The position numbers and the translations under genes are program-made. The notes below the pieces were generated by a model. It saw only the letters and a list, made by a program, of their open reading frames with translations. It was not told the origin of the DNA and did not search any database. From positions 62,001 through 126,000 of the forward strand of contig CACVBU010001025.1 of the NCBI GenBank assembly GCA_902728285.1: 64,000 nucleotides of DNA, written 5' to 3'. Positions 21,852-31,782 of the stretch are shown here, one piece after another. The DNA is from Clytia hemisphaerica. Its lineage: Eukaryota > Cnidaria > Hydrozoa > Leptothecata > Clytiidae. Each line of letters starts with the position of its first letter. Positions within the stretch are counted from its first letter, which is position 1.

Positions 21852-22916
21852 TCAGCAATATTTCCAGTCTTGATATTCCTTTGGTCTGCATTTCGACGGA
21901 CATTTCAGTTTCTTAAAATCATATTTACAAGGTCTCGTTGAGCAACCAACAAAGGGTTCTGAGCGATGTCTTTTAGTCGGAAAAGGTCTGATAGCTTTAG
22001 GTTTATTGGACCAGCTACAAAAGAAAGAGTCATGAACCAAAGCATCGTTTTTGATGACAGGCCAAAGATAGCGATTCAAAACGCCCTGGTCATCGCCTTT
22101 AGGAGCTTCTCTCACATTCGGAATTCTACGTTTAGCTTTCTGGAGAATCAAATTGATCAACATTTGACTTAATTGTGGATTCTTGGCGTTTTTAAAACAC
22201 CACATGCCGCCCATGATTAATGAAGAGTGGTACGGGTTGTCGCGCATACCGTGGAATACGTAATCCGTGTACAAAAACTCACGCACGGCGTGCTCTTCAC
22301 GTTTATACAAAGGCGAGTCTAAATCACGGAAACACGATACAGATACCGTCAGATCAGCCATGGGTAGAAAGACCAACATCATAGCGTTTATGCGCCGCAA
22401 GTTTGGGTGTACGTGATTAAGTTTGGTGATATTAATGAGTCGAACTTTTGGGTTTAGTTTATACATTTTCTTAACGAATTTTGACGGGATGATAATATCT
22501 GTGTAGATTCTGACCGTCCATGAGTTATATAAAAAGCTTTTCCTAGCCTCTGTTAAAACACTCATAATGTTTTGCTTATATTTTTGGAAAGAGTTTTTCC
22601 CGAATAATGAATAAGATAATGTATTGTTCTTTTTGGTGTGATTGCCAAGTTGGGTTCGTGATTGTTGTGACGGATTTTTAGTAGTTTGTTTTGTGAACCA
22701 TTTAAGTATCAAAGTCCCAAAAGATGGATTTGAAGATTTCCAAATTTTCGTTCCCTGTTTGTTTACTTGTTGGATGTCGGGATTAAAATCGTCGCCATCG
22801 GTAGATTGTCGGTAGCTGGTGTCGCTTTTGTCGGTGAATATACAATTCGGATTGAAATAAAACAGGACGATTATTAAGACAGCTGGTGGTATGAGTAATC
22901 CAGTTTTTCGATTCAT
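21852..22916 (-). CDS. Type II membrane glycosyltransferase-like protein
   Basis: A single-exon protein of 354 residues from ATG 22916 (MNRKTGLLIPP...). The frame stays open another 35 codons upstream without an ATG. A short basic N-terminus is followed by a membrane anchor (about 7-27), a polar stem with two N-glycosylation sequons (N92, N97; a third, N152, lies in the domain), and a GT-A-like domain. Motifs: SYSLFG (101-106), WTVRIYTD (123-130), FRDLDSPL with a DxD-type metal site (176-183), MRDNPYH (204-210), MGGMW (215-219), DDQGVL (265-270) and HDSFFCSW. The C-terminus has a Cys cluster. This pattern is that of a poorly characterised family of nucleotide-sugar transferase-like proteins; donor and acceptor are unknown. 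By topology it should work in the Golgi or ER lumen. Confidence 0.8.
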   Translation of the reverse strand: MNRKTGLLIPPAVLIIVLFYFNPNCIFTDKSDTSYRQSTDGDDFNPDIQQVNKQGTKIWKSSNPSFGTLILKWFTKQTTKNPSQQSRTQLGNHTKKNNTLSYSLFGKNSFQKYKQNIMSVLTEARKSFLYNSWTVRIYTDIIIPSKFVKKMYKLNPKVRLINITKLNHVHPNLRRINAMMLVFLPMADLTVSVSCFRDLDSPLYKREEHAVREFLYTDYVFHGMRDNPYHSSLIMGGMWCFKNAKNPQLSQMLINLILQKAKRRIPNVREAPKGDDQGVLNRYLWPVIKNDALVHDSFFCSWSNKPKAIRPFPTKRHRSEPFVGCSTRPCKYDFKKLKCPSKCRPKEYQDWKYC

Positions 22917-23021
22917 ACTAACTTTGGGGTTAATAACCAGAAGGCAATCAACTTTGTTGTTTTGCTGGTAAATAACCCGTCGTCCCTGTTCAATTACTTT
23001 TTCTGTGTCGACAGCTCTCAA

Positions 23022-23831
23022 AATTCAACTAAACGACAATTCTTAATTAAATTAGATGTATTTTTCTCTTTTTAGTCAAAATCCAACAAGAAAGATGATG
23101 CAATTTTGAACTGTTCCGCATATTCAGTAGAATATTCATAGATATCTTAAAACACTAGAAAGAGCTTCTACATCCCTGGTTTAAGCAAAATTATGCGCCA
23201 ATCTTACAAATACTATTAGCATTCCCGCTTCAAGACATGCTACTTTAAGGAAAGAAATTTTCGCGGAACTTAATTTCGCGGCTCACAGCTCAAAATTCGT
23301 AAGTTTTAAATATGGCTTATTTTGCCCCAAAAACACCAATAGGTGATTTTTAAGTCATGAGAATATTCTTATTTCTTGGAATTAAATTTCGCGGATTTGT
23401 TAAAAAAAAACCGCGAAAATTTGTCCCGCAAAAATGTCTTCCCTTAAGGGTGCTTGAGCTGTTTATTCCAATCGAATAAAATGTCGACACCGAACTGTGG
23501 TGAACTTCTCGCCGTAAAAATGACGTATTATGTTGTTTCAACTGTCTTGGCTTACAAATGATTAAGAAGCTCTATCTAGTATTCTATATAAGATATCTGT
23601 GTCATAGCATGAGTAGTACATTCACAAGTTTTAAATTTTGGCTGAATTCAATTCAAATATTCAATCAAACCCATATACTACCATGTAATTTAGTACTCTC
23701 TTCCTCCATTCAATTTATTCATCAGAGCTTTCATGAAAATCGATTTCAATTCATGTGCCATCATAAATAGAATTGAATTATTAACATCTTAACAAGATGG
23801 TCGGTTCCATTTATATTTTCTTTCTGCTATA
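23022..23831. other. Intergenic, nothing recognised
   Basis: AT-rich flank between the glycosyltransferase-like gene and the 7TM receptor gene. A small repeat of TTTCGCGG and CCGCGAAA words near 23260-23430 (ATTTTCGCGGAACTT, then AAATTTCGCGG, then CCGCGAAAAT) suggests one more foldback element, boundaries unclear. Confidence 0.4.
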
Positions 23832-24011
23832 CACCTTTTCAATCTTGGCCGCCAATTCCCGCGCGGGCATTTTTTTGTCCGTTTAACCAACCTAAAACCG
23901 TCTCAGTCTTTTTTTCGCACCTATAGACAGGTGTCAAAAAGGTTTGGATCGAGTTTAGGGGATAATTAAAAGTGGCATGCGTCTGACCGCGCTATTACGG
24001 TCGAAAAGGTG
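23832..24011. mobile_element. CACCTTTTCGACC MITE, copy 2
   Basis: Ends CACCTTTTCAATC and GGTCGAAAAGGTG, flanked by TA (23830-23831 and 24012-24013). The two arms have diverged from each other more than in copy 1. Confidence 0.85.
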
Positions 24012-24309
24012 TATTCAAGGAAATGAAAGACTTTCGAGTACTTATATATGGAAGGGAGGGTTTCTGGAATAGCTAGGGTGGTAGGAAATTTTCTCGGGAT
24101 GGGATAGGGCGTTATTGGAATAAAAACGCTTGGGAAATTGAAAAAACTAGTTAGTTCTCATTATATGCCAAAGGAAATGTCCTGTTTTAATTGGTATTCT
24201 GTTAAGACGAAAGTTATAAATATGTCCACTCTTTTTAAGTAAGTGTTAAAATTTAAATACTAAAATTTTGTAAAAGCACGCCAAAACTTTTAAATATCCA
24301 ACCGTGGAA

Positions 24310-25305
24310 TCAATAAACGGATTTGAATTCAGTTGTCTGCCTCCTGCCTGACGTTGCATGATTTTTAATAAGCGTCCCCTCATTCATCGAGTCCGTTACT
24401 CCAATCTTATTTTTGAAAACCTTTTTCAATAACATATGTCTCAAGCTGCGATACATTAACAAATAAATTAAAGCATCAGCAACGTAACCACATGCGAAAA
24501 GCGTTGTAGCTACAAACATAACATACGTCCTCCGTATATCTTCCCAACTGAAACCTTTAAGAAAGACAGCAGCTATGAGTTCAGGTAACGTAGAAAATAT
24601 CAAAAAAGTCAATATAATGTAGAACGGGACGAAATTCCGAGCACGCGTTTCTTTGCGACGTCGCTCAGCAATCCGTTGCTCGTATGCCGTTTGAAGCTTA
24701 TTTACGTTCAATACTGCAGCTTCACGTTTCTTTTGTTTAACGCGACGGAAGATGTATACGTAAACACCGGCACACGTGGCCAAAAATAAACATTCGAACG
24801 CCGGGAAAATAAACGTAAGAACAACTCCAATCACGTCAACATCCGTTAACGCTTCTGTTAAAATCATCCATAACGCATTCGTAAGAGCCAACAACCACAC
24901 ACATACGTTTGCTACGGTGACACGTTTCTGCGTGACGTATACGTGATACGTAATGTTTAACTTGATTTCTAACAAACGGTCCAACGTCAAAAAAATCATA
25001 CATAGACACCAAGAAATGGCGAGAGTACATTGCATCAAAGCGGCAAACACCTGTAACTTTCGATCTTGCAAAATATGTCCAATGACATACCAGATTTGAG
25101 CTAAAGACATTAAAATCTCAGCAGCAATAAAATTCATTAGATATAAACGCTGGTTAGGTTGTAACCCGTTCACAGCCCGATTTACTAAATATAATCCGAT
25201 AGAGTTTAATGTTATTCCGATAATGTATATAAAGATTATCAGTGCTCCGACAACGAACAATATGATTTGGACATCTTGGCTTATTTCTTCCGCTTCCGGC
25301 TCCAT
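24310..25305 (-). CDS. Rhodopsin-class orphan 7TM receptor
   Basis: A single-exon, 331-residue protein with seven hydrophobic helices: about 12-41, 53-79, 84-109, 129-151, 157-186, 223-249 and 261-285. Family marks: TM1 GITLN, TM4 Trp (VCVWLLA), TM5 Pro (FIFPAFE), a basic third loop with a helical ERRRKETRAR segment, and a Ser/Thr-containing tail. Variant marks: TM2 carries Glu (NFIAAEILM) where Asp is usual; the DRY position is DRL (109-111, then LEIKLNITYHVY); NPxxY is DALIY (277-281). There is no signal peptide and a short acidic N-terminus, which suits a small ligand. It should sit in the plasma membrane and couple to G proteins; the ligand is unknown. LDR-x(3)-I-x-LNI-xYH followed by a D-type TM7 resembles cnidarian orphan receptors (from memory, not tested). 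Confidence 0.9.
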   Translation of the reverse strand: MEPEAEEISQDVQIILFVVGALIIFIYIIGITLNSIGLYLVNRAVNGLQPNQRLYLMNFIAAEILMSLAQIWYVIGHILQDRKLQVFAALMQCTLAISWCLCMIFLTLDRLLEIKLNITYHVYVTQKRVTVANVCVWLLALTNALWMILTEALTDVDVIGVVLTFIFPAFECLFLATCAGVYVYIFRRVKQKKREAAVLNVNKLQTAYEQRIAERRRKETRARNFVPFYIILTFLIFSTLPELIAAVFLKGFSWEDIRRTYVMFVATTLFACGYVADALIYLLMYRSLRHMLLKKVFKNKIGVTDSMNEGTLIKNHATSGRRQTTEFKSVY

Positions 25306-26626
25306 TGATAATAAATTAATTTAAAATCTGTAAAAAAAGACAATTAACATAATATACGATATGAGCCCTCCCCATTGGGGGAATGAATCAAACCTTTGTG
25401 AAGTAGGAATTCTTCCTTTTCCAAGTCGGAACGCTTAAACTTATATTATATACTTTATTTTTAAAAAACGTTCACAATTTTCGCGAATTTTGGGAAATCA
25501 ACTCCGCAAAATATTCCGAAAGCTGATTCAAAAAAGTTTCCTTAAAATTGGCTATTATCATCTTCTAAACAACATAAAAAGTAATTTTCGAATATATTCA
25601 GGTTGAAAGGACGAATAAATAATAACAAAAGTATTTTCATCCGTTACTCACTGCCCAATCCGTCCCCAGTGTGCCACTCCAAACTTTGGTTGCAAGGTCA
25701 TTTTTATCATAGCACAACATCTACAAAACGAACTTATGTGAAGAAAACAACATGAAAACATAAAAAAAAACATAAAGGTACAAAGTCTCTTTCATGTTGA
25801 ATGGTTACTGTTAATTTACACCTTGCAATCATTTCATTTTTATCATCTGAGTTTCTACAGCAAAGCGTTTAAAATCATCATTGTCTTTTTAGTAGCTTCC
25901 AGCTTCTCGTCGTAACATTGTCCTTTAGTTTTATAGGGGTAATTTTTGAAAAAAGGTCAATTTTTGAAAATGGATAGGCGAGTAGGTACAAACCATAAAA
26001 TCATTGGCTATAGGATGAAGATTTACTGATTTTAGAGCTTTGTAAAGTAGCATCGTTAGTCTACTTTGTAAAACCTTTTCATAAAAACGCTTAAATAAAT
26101 ACTTTGTAGCCAAATATTCGATTTTTTCAAACCACAAATTTAGGTTATAAAATTCCATAAATCATTTTTTGAAATGGTGAGGCATTTTCTCAAAACCAGG
26201 GATAGAAATGACAATTGGGAGCAGGCAAAATTTTCAAAATCCAAAGGAATGGGTGTGTAGAGGCAACCCGGGCAACCAACCCCCTCAAAGACACAATAAT
26301 CAAGAAAATTTAATATACAAAGAACTCACTGCCTTTGAGATTTCTCGTAATTATCTCGATAGCTTAGAGTAGAAAATAACGACAGAACCAAAATTATTAA
26401 ATCTCATTCTCGTTGAAAAAAAAAGTAAAACACATGACCCACCATGTGATCCGAAGAGTTCGAACGTAAAATATTCATTTCAAATTTCAAGAAGGGGGCC
26501 ATCAAAATAGTACGTACGCAGGGGAGAAGGGGGTTTAGCAAAAGTATAAATCTATTGTTTGAATGACGGCATTTCTATTGTTCTCTGCACGTACAAAAGG
26601 TGAGGGATATGAAACAATTGGACACA
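25306..26626. other. 5' flank of the 7TM receptor gene, no other gene recognised
   Basis: AT-rich sequence; a promoter is expected here but I cannot place it. No splice-supported exon found. Confidence 0.4.
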
Positions 26627-26870
26627 CTAGATTTATAAAGCCCGAAGGGCTAGATGTCGTGCTTTAGCTCTTCCAAGCAAAGAAAAAGTGAATATCGCAA
26701 AAAAATAATGCTGCTATTGTTCACGAAAACCTGCGAAGCTTCTGATTTGTCAAGCGCTGAAATTCTATTGTAATCTAATGTCACGTGACTTAGGTAGGAT
26801 TTCCTACCTAACCTCGGCAGAATTTTCAGCAAAAGCACAATATCTAGCCCTTCGGGCTTTATAGAATATA
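26627..26870. mobile_element. MITE with AAGCCCGAA ends and GGTAGGATTTCCTACC core, copy B
   Basis: The ends are CTAGATTTATAAAGCCCGAA and the near inverse TTCGGGCTTTATAGAATAT. The word GGGCTAGATGTCGTGCTTT appears at the left and, inverted and diverged, at the right. Confidence 0.8.
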
Positions 26871-26879
26871 TGCGTACTG

Positions 26880-27275
26880 CATGTTTTTTTTTTATAAGCA
26901 TAACGCTTATAATCATATGAAGGCTCAGATTTGCAGAATTCCTAAGCATAACATGAGCATATATGTCAGCCTAAAATGTTTTTCAAGTGGTCATTTTTAT
27001 CTCTATAAAAAAGGTTTGTTAGAGGTCAAGTAAAAAATAAGACATTCCACGGCTAGCTACATTCCACTGCTCCCAAAATCTGAACAAATTTTTACAAATT
27101 TCTGAAATTTCATTTAAAACTTGGCTCGGGGGTGAATCATAAGCATGATTCAATCTTAAGCATGATTCAATCTTAAGCATATAATAAGCATAAACTATGC
27201 CTGGATGCTTTGAGAACTTAAGCATACACGAGCCTGACCAAGGGGCATACACTTGCTTATAAAAAAAAACACATG
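26880..27275. mobile_element. T-tract/TATAAG MITE, AAGCATA family
   Basis: The ends are CATG plus ten T then ATAAGCA, and TGCTTATAAAAAAAAACACATG. AAGCATA/AAGCATG words recur about eight times inside, including a perfect 17-bp tandem duplication near 27142-27181 (AAGCATGATTCAATCTT). The layout equals the AAGAACA family but with a different word. Confidence 0.75.
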
Positions 27276-27877
27276 TATATGGAAAAGGAAAATTCAAATC
27301 AGTTAGGACCACTAAATAGGAAGAGGTCTGGAATATAAAACTCACAATAGCCCAAAATGAATCCTGCTGTTAATTAAATACGTAAAATGATACTTATAAA
27401 ATAAGATAAATGGGAGGTTCAATCACAGATACGATTGTACAGATTGAACTCATTCACACAACCTCGTGATAATAATTCCTTATCATTCCCTAAACATGAT
27501 ATGAAATTCCTATAGAATGCGGGGTTGCAAAATTCTAGATAACTGGAAAATAGCGGTAGATTGAGAAAGCTTTTTTCGGCCCTTTTAAACTCATTAATAA
27601 GAATCTATACTATACACAATAGAATGATACTGAAGAAAAAACTCTACAATTCGAATGTCTCCTTAACTCGAACAACTTTTCTGGTCGCTTCAGTTAACAA
27701 TGCCTTAAAAAACATTTCCATAAGAATAACTCGAAATTTTCATAAGTTGAAAAAATTTGTGTTCCCAGTGCGTGTCCGAGTTATGAAGACTACTGTAGAA
27801 CGTTGAAGCTCTAGAAAACTGGAAAGAGCGGTATGTTGAAAATGCTTTAAGAATATCAATCAGGCTGTACAATACAC
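27276..27877. other. Intergenic with part of a pogo-like MITE
   Basis: From about 27655 to 27797 the words TTAACTCGAAC, ATAACTCGAAA and GAGTTATGAAGACTACTGTA match the pogo/Tigger-like elements at 16171-16578 and 57849-57985. The left terminus was not found. Confidence 0.45.
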
Positions 27878-28230
27878 CCGGGGGGGGGGGTACTTAGGCA
27901 AAATGGGTGCCGGGTATGTGCGAGCCATAAGGGTACCTTTTTTCATTCCTCAAAAGTCTCTCAAAGGGGTACAAATTCTAAAGTTAGTCTCTGAAAGGGT
28001 CCCAAAATCACAAAAATCAAAAATTTCTCTCTCAAAGGGTCACGATTTCCAAGAATTTTGACCAAAATTTGGTGAAAATCAAACCAAATTTTGGAAAAAA
28101 TGGACCAAAATTTAGGAAAAAGTCTCTCAAAGGGTCCCAAAATCACCAAAATTTTGTCTCTCAAAGGGTCGATTTTCGATTTTCGGCTCGGACATACCCG
28201 TCACCTCGCAAACCTAGTACCCCCCCCGGG
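27878..28230. mobile_element. G-capped CCCTTTGAGAGAC MITE, copy B (inverted)
   Basis: Opposite orientation to copy A: starts CC plus a G run, then TACTTAGGCAAAATGGGTGC; ends CAAACCTAGTA, C run, GGG. Most of the body is nearly identical to the inverse of copy A, so it is recently dispersed. An exact 9-bp duplication ACAATACAC flanks it (27869-27877 and 28231-28239). Confidence 0.9.
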
Positions 28231-28308
28231 ACAATACACAACGAATAGAATCATAGTGAACAAATACTTCAACTGATTTCGATCAATATTCCTTCCGTAC
28301 GGGAGAAA

Positions 28309-28524
28309 ACACATTTTTTTGTATAAGAACAAACTATATACTAACCAAAGGCTTCAGCGGCGAAAATATTAAGAACAAGTCAACAACATTTTGATGCTTT
28401 ATGGACCCTAAAATACCTATTTTCTAAGAAAAATGGACTTAAACACTCACAAAATGGTGAAAATAAGAATATATGTTAAGAACATCCGAGGGCTTCAAGG
28501 ATTTTGGACATTCTTATAATGTAG
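28309..28524. mobile_element. T-tract/TATAAG MITE, AAGAACA family
   Basis: Left end ACACATTTTTTTGTATAAGA; right end ACATTCTTATAATGTA. Internal TAAGAACA and CCGAGGGCTTCAAGGATTTT segments match the copy at 32367-32590. The right end is somewhat eroded. Confidence 0.65.
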
Positions 28525-28920
28525 GTTTATCGGGAAAAAAATTTAAAGGTATACAGAATTTCTCAAATTTTCGTGAAATGGAAGGGAAGGATGCAAGGGA
28601 ATCTTTTTTACATATACTGTACGAAGAAAATATTTGCACATTAACCACAAAGGAAATTCGACGAGCTACCAACTGAAAAAGAAAGGTTAAAAACTAACTT
28701 ACTATAATAAAGTTCAGAAGCTAGTGCTAATTTCTGGCTTGTTTGACTATCGGTTTATCTAACACTATATAATTTCAAAAAACTAATGCGATTTGCGATA
28801 CACTTGCTAAAAAATACCACAACAATTTACAAAAAAATCAAAGTTACTCAAATTCATCAAATTTCAATTTAAATTTCAAAAAGTCGAGAATTTTTCTAAC
28901 ACTAGAGTAAGGTGACTAAA

Positions 28921-29206
28921 TACACGCTTTTTTTTATAAGAATACACTTTATAAGAATGTCCATGATGAAAATAGGCAAAAAATTATTGGGGGGGGGGGC
29001 ATAGCTCCCCCTTGCCCCCCCAGTTGCTACGGCACTGTATCACCATCATGGAATTTAGCAACTGAACCTAAGAATGTCATTTTTAATGCATTTTAACATG
29101 TAGATTGCCAATTTCGATCTTAACCTAAGAATACCGTAAGAATATTTTTGGATGATTTTCCATGGTGAAATGAAAAAACACCATTCTTATAAAAAAAAAA
29201 CGTGTA
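28921..29206. mobile_element. T-tract/TATAAG MITE, TAAGAAT family, with a G/C-capped insert
   Basis: The ends are TACACG then C, a T-run and ATAAGAATAC, and ATTCTTATAA, an A-run, CGTGTA. TAAGAAT words recur about six times. A short poly-G/poly-C segment (about 28988-29035, ending GTTGCTACGGCACTGTA) interrupts it and may be the remnant of a second, G-capped insertion. Confidence 0.65.
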
Positions 29207-29779
29207 GATTTAAATTTTATTTTTTATTCATTTATTATTTTTTCTCTGTCATTTTCAGCCTATTTAAAGGGCTATTTAACTTCTTTCAAAGATAGATATG
29301 AAATTTATAAAAGATTATTTGAAATTAGTGATTTTAAAGATTTTTGGTCTAGTTGATTTTTTTTTTCATTTTCGAAAAATATTTCAAATATTTCAAAGCC
29401 ATAAAATGATTTACTCAAAATTAACTTTCCAACGAAGTATGACTTTTCTCTTATCCTGATAAACGTATGGAAATTTGCAGTTCGTCAATATCTTTGGAGC
29501 AAAGATAAAACCTGGTCAAACCTGGTAAAAAAAATTTAAACCAAAAAACATGATATATCAAGTCATTTCCATGAGATATATTATAGCTGAAAATCTCTCT
29601 TCCTCTTGAAGGGTCACATAAATTGAGACAAAAGACAAATCTTTGTGTAGAGAAATTTAATCAAAAAATTTGAACAGGCGTTCAAAATGTTTGGTTTATA
29701 AATTTGATTTTTGATAATTTCCACTGAAAATTTCAAAGAATGTTGAAAATTAGCATCATGTTACGAAGAAGGCAAAATG
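29207..29779. other. Intergenic, nothing recognised
   Basis: AT-rich sequence with no exon or delimited repeat. Confidence 0.4.
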
Positions 29780-30119
29780 TACAATTTTTTTATACAAGCA
29801 ACAAGTTGCTAAAGGTCCAGGCCTTGAGAACTGCCAAAAAATTAAGCAACTTGGTCTTAGCAACTGAGCATGAACCAGGAAAGCAACCGAAAATACCTAA
29901 ATAATGGGCATTTTCGGCATTCTTTGGCATTTTAATTTGTACAGATAACCAAATTTAAGGTATTTTGGACATTAAATGAGATAAAAAAGACAAAAAATTT
30001 TAAGCTGCTAGGTCTTTTTAGGCTAAAAATCCATCCAACTTTTTGGTTGAAATCTGAAAAATCCTTAGCAACTCCTGCCCTGAGCCGAAAATCGAGGTTG
30101 CTTATAAAAAAAATTTGTA
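29780..30119. mobile_element. T-tract/TATAAG MITE, AAGCAAC family
   Basis: The ends are TACAATTTTTTTATACAAGC and the inverse GTTGCTTATAAAAAAAATTT then GTA. AGCAAC/GTTGCT words recur about seven times inside. Same layout as the AAGAACA, AAGCATA and TAAGAAT families. Confidence 0.7.
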
Positions 30120-30976
30120 TGGAAAAATTGGAAACAAAAAATGTTTCAAATATTAGAAACAACGAAACTGGCAAAAGACATTGTTTCAACGTTCATCTAA
30201 CGTTATATATGGACGTTATAGGCTTTACATGGACGTTGTTTGGAAAAAAGGGTTGAAAATACTCGATTTAGAAAACATGTACTAATATAAAGGAAATATA
30301 TTAGAATGATAATTTAAATAAGTTATTATACACTTGATACTACTGAAAAAATCCGAAAAAAATAGTCACTGGAATAATTAATGTATGCGTATGAAAAATT
30401 CTAGAACATGCTACCTGATCAGAGAAAATTGGAAACTATGTTAGAAAAAAAGAAACAAAAATAAATTCCCCTAGAAAAAAAACAATATTCTAAAAGTGCA
30501 AAAAAAATAAAACAGAAATTTTCTAAACGCAGTGGTCTGGCCAAAAAAAGAATCATATTCAACAACTCCAAGACAAGTTTGAAGGCTTTTGGACCAGCAG
30601 TGTTCTAAACTAAACACTATGATCTGACTCAAAATATTGGATTTGATGGGCTCTTCGAAAGTGTTGTATCAATCAATCTCTTATTATGAAATTTTCAAGA
30701 TCGTGAAGGAGTTTTTCACAGCAAATCATATCCGATATCTTTCTTGACGAGGTAATAATGATTTGATTCGAGTAGAAATAACTGATACTTGTCATCGAAT
30801 GAAATTGAGAAGGGATAAGATAGACCAAGTCTATTTCTCAGTCAAACTCGAGCAGATAGCCTATGGTACATTTAAGGCTTGGGGCCACGAGAAGTTTTTT
30901 TCTCGATGGTGAAATGCAACATGTTATATCCCACCAACACAAGAAAAAAGTGCCTGTCCCATGGTTTCTTTTTTTT
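30120..30976. other. Intergenic up to the gap
   Basis: No exon recognised. Near 30188-30240 there are AACGTT words related to the small foldback element at 59497-59593. Confidence 0.4.
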
Positions 30977-31343
30977 NNNNNNNNNNNNNNNNNNNNNNNN
31001 NNNNNNNNNNNNNNNNNNNNNNNNNNNNNNNNNNNNNNNNNNNNNNNNNNNNNNNNNNNNNNNNNNNNNNNNNNNNNNNNNNNNNNNNNNNNNNNNNNNN
31101 NNNNNNNNNNNNNNNNNNNNNNNNNNNNNNNNNNNNNNNNNNNNNNNNNNNNNNNNNNNNNNNNNNNNNNNNNNNNNNNNNNNNNNNNNNNNNNNNNNNN
31201 NNNNNNNNNNNNNNNNNNNNNNNNNNNNNNNNNNNNNNNNNNNNNNNNNNNNNNNNNNNNNNNNNNNNNNNNNNNNNNNNNNNNNNNNNNNNNNNNNNNN
31301 NNNNNNNNNNNNNNNNNNNNNNNNNNNNNNNNNNNNNNNNNNN
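30977..31343. other. Assembly gap (367 N)
   Basis: A run of N preceded by a T run (TTTCTTTTTTTT), which may explain the break. All ORFs crossing it are artefacts. Confidence 0.99.
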
Positions 31344-31782
31344 ATGACATCCTGGAAAGAGAGAGTTAAAGTGCGAAGGACGAAGTGTGTGTGTATTGAA
31401 AACCTTTCAAATCGTATTCAAAAAAAAATTATTATTCAACATTTACAAACAAACTAACTTTTACAAAAAAATAATTTTTGTACTTTCATATTAATTGCCC
31501 ATGAAGGAAAGGGTGTATGAAAACGAAATTTTTCCTATATATTCAATATATACTACCATACAACATCGCGTTTGGTATCAAAAACAAACGGAAACCAACA
31601 AAGAAATACCCAGAAAAAATCAATGAAAAAATAGTTTAGTGTTTATAATCAAAATCGCATACCTTTCACGTTTCCTTCCGTCTGCGACGCATTCTTTCGT
31701 TATCAAAAATACCGACCGGACAGGATGGACTTTGATTGTCAAGCCTTTAGAGCTTAGGCTATAGAAGAGATTGTAGCCTACT

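Noticed and set aside
30838-31457. Several ORFs of 128-192 codons
   Set aside because: They span the run of N and have no real sequence content.
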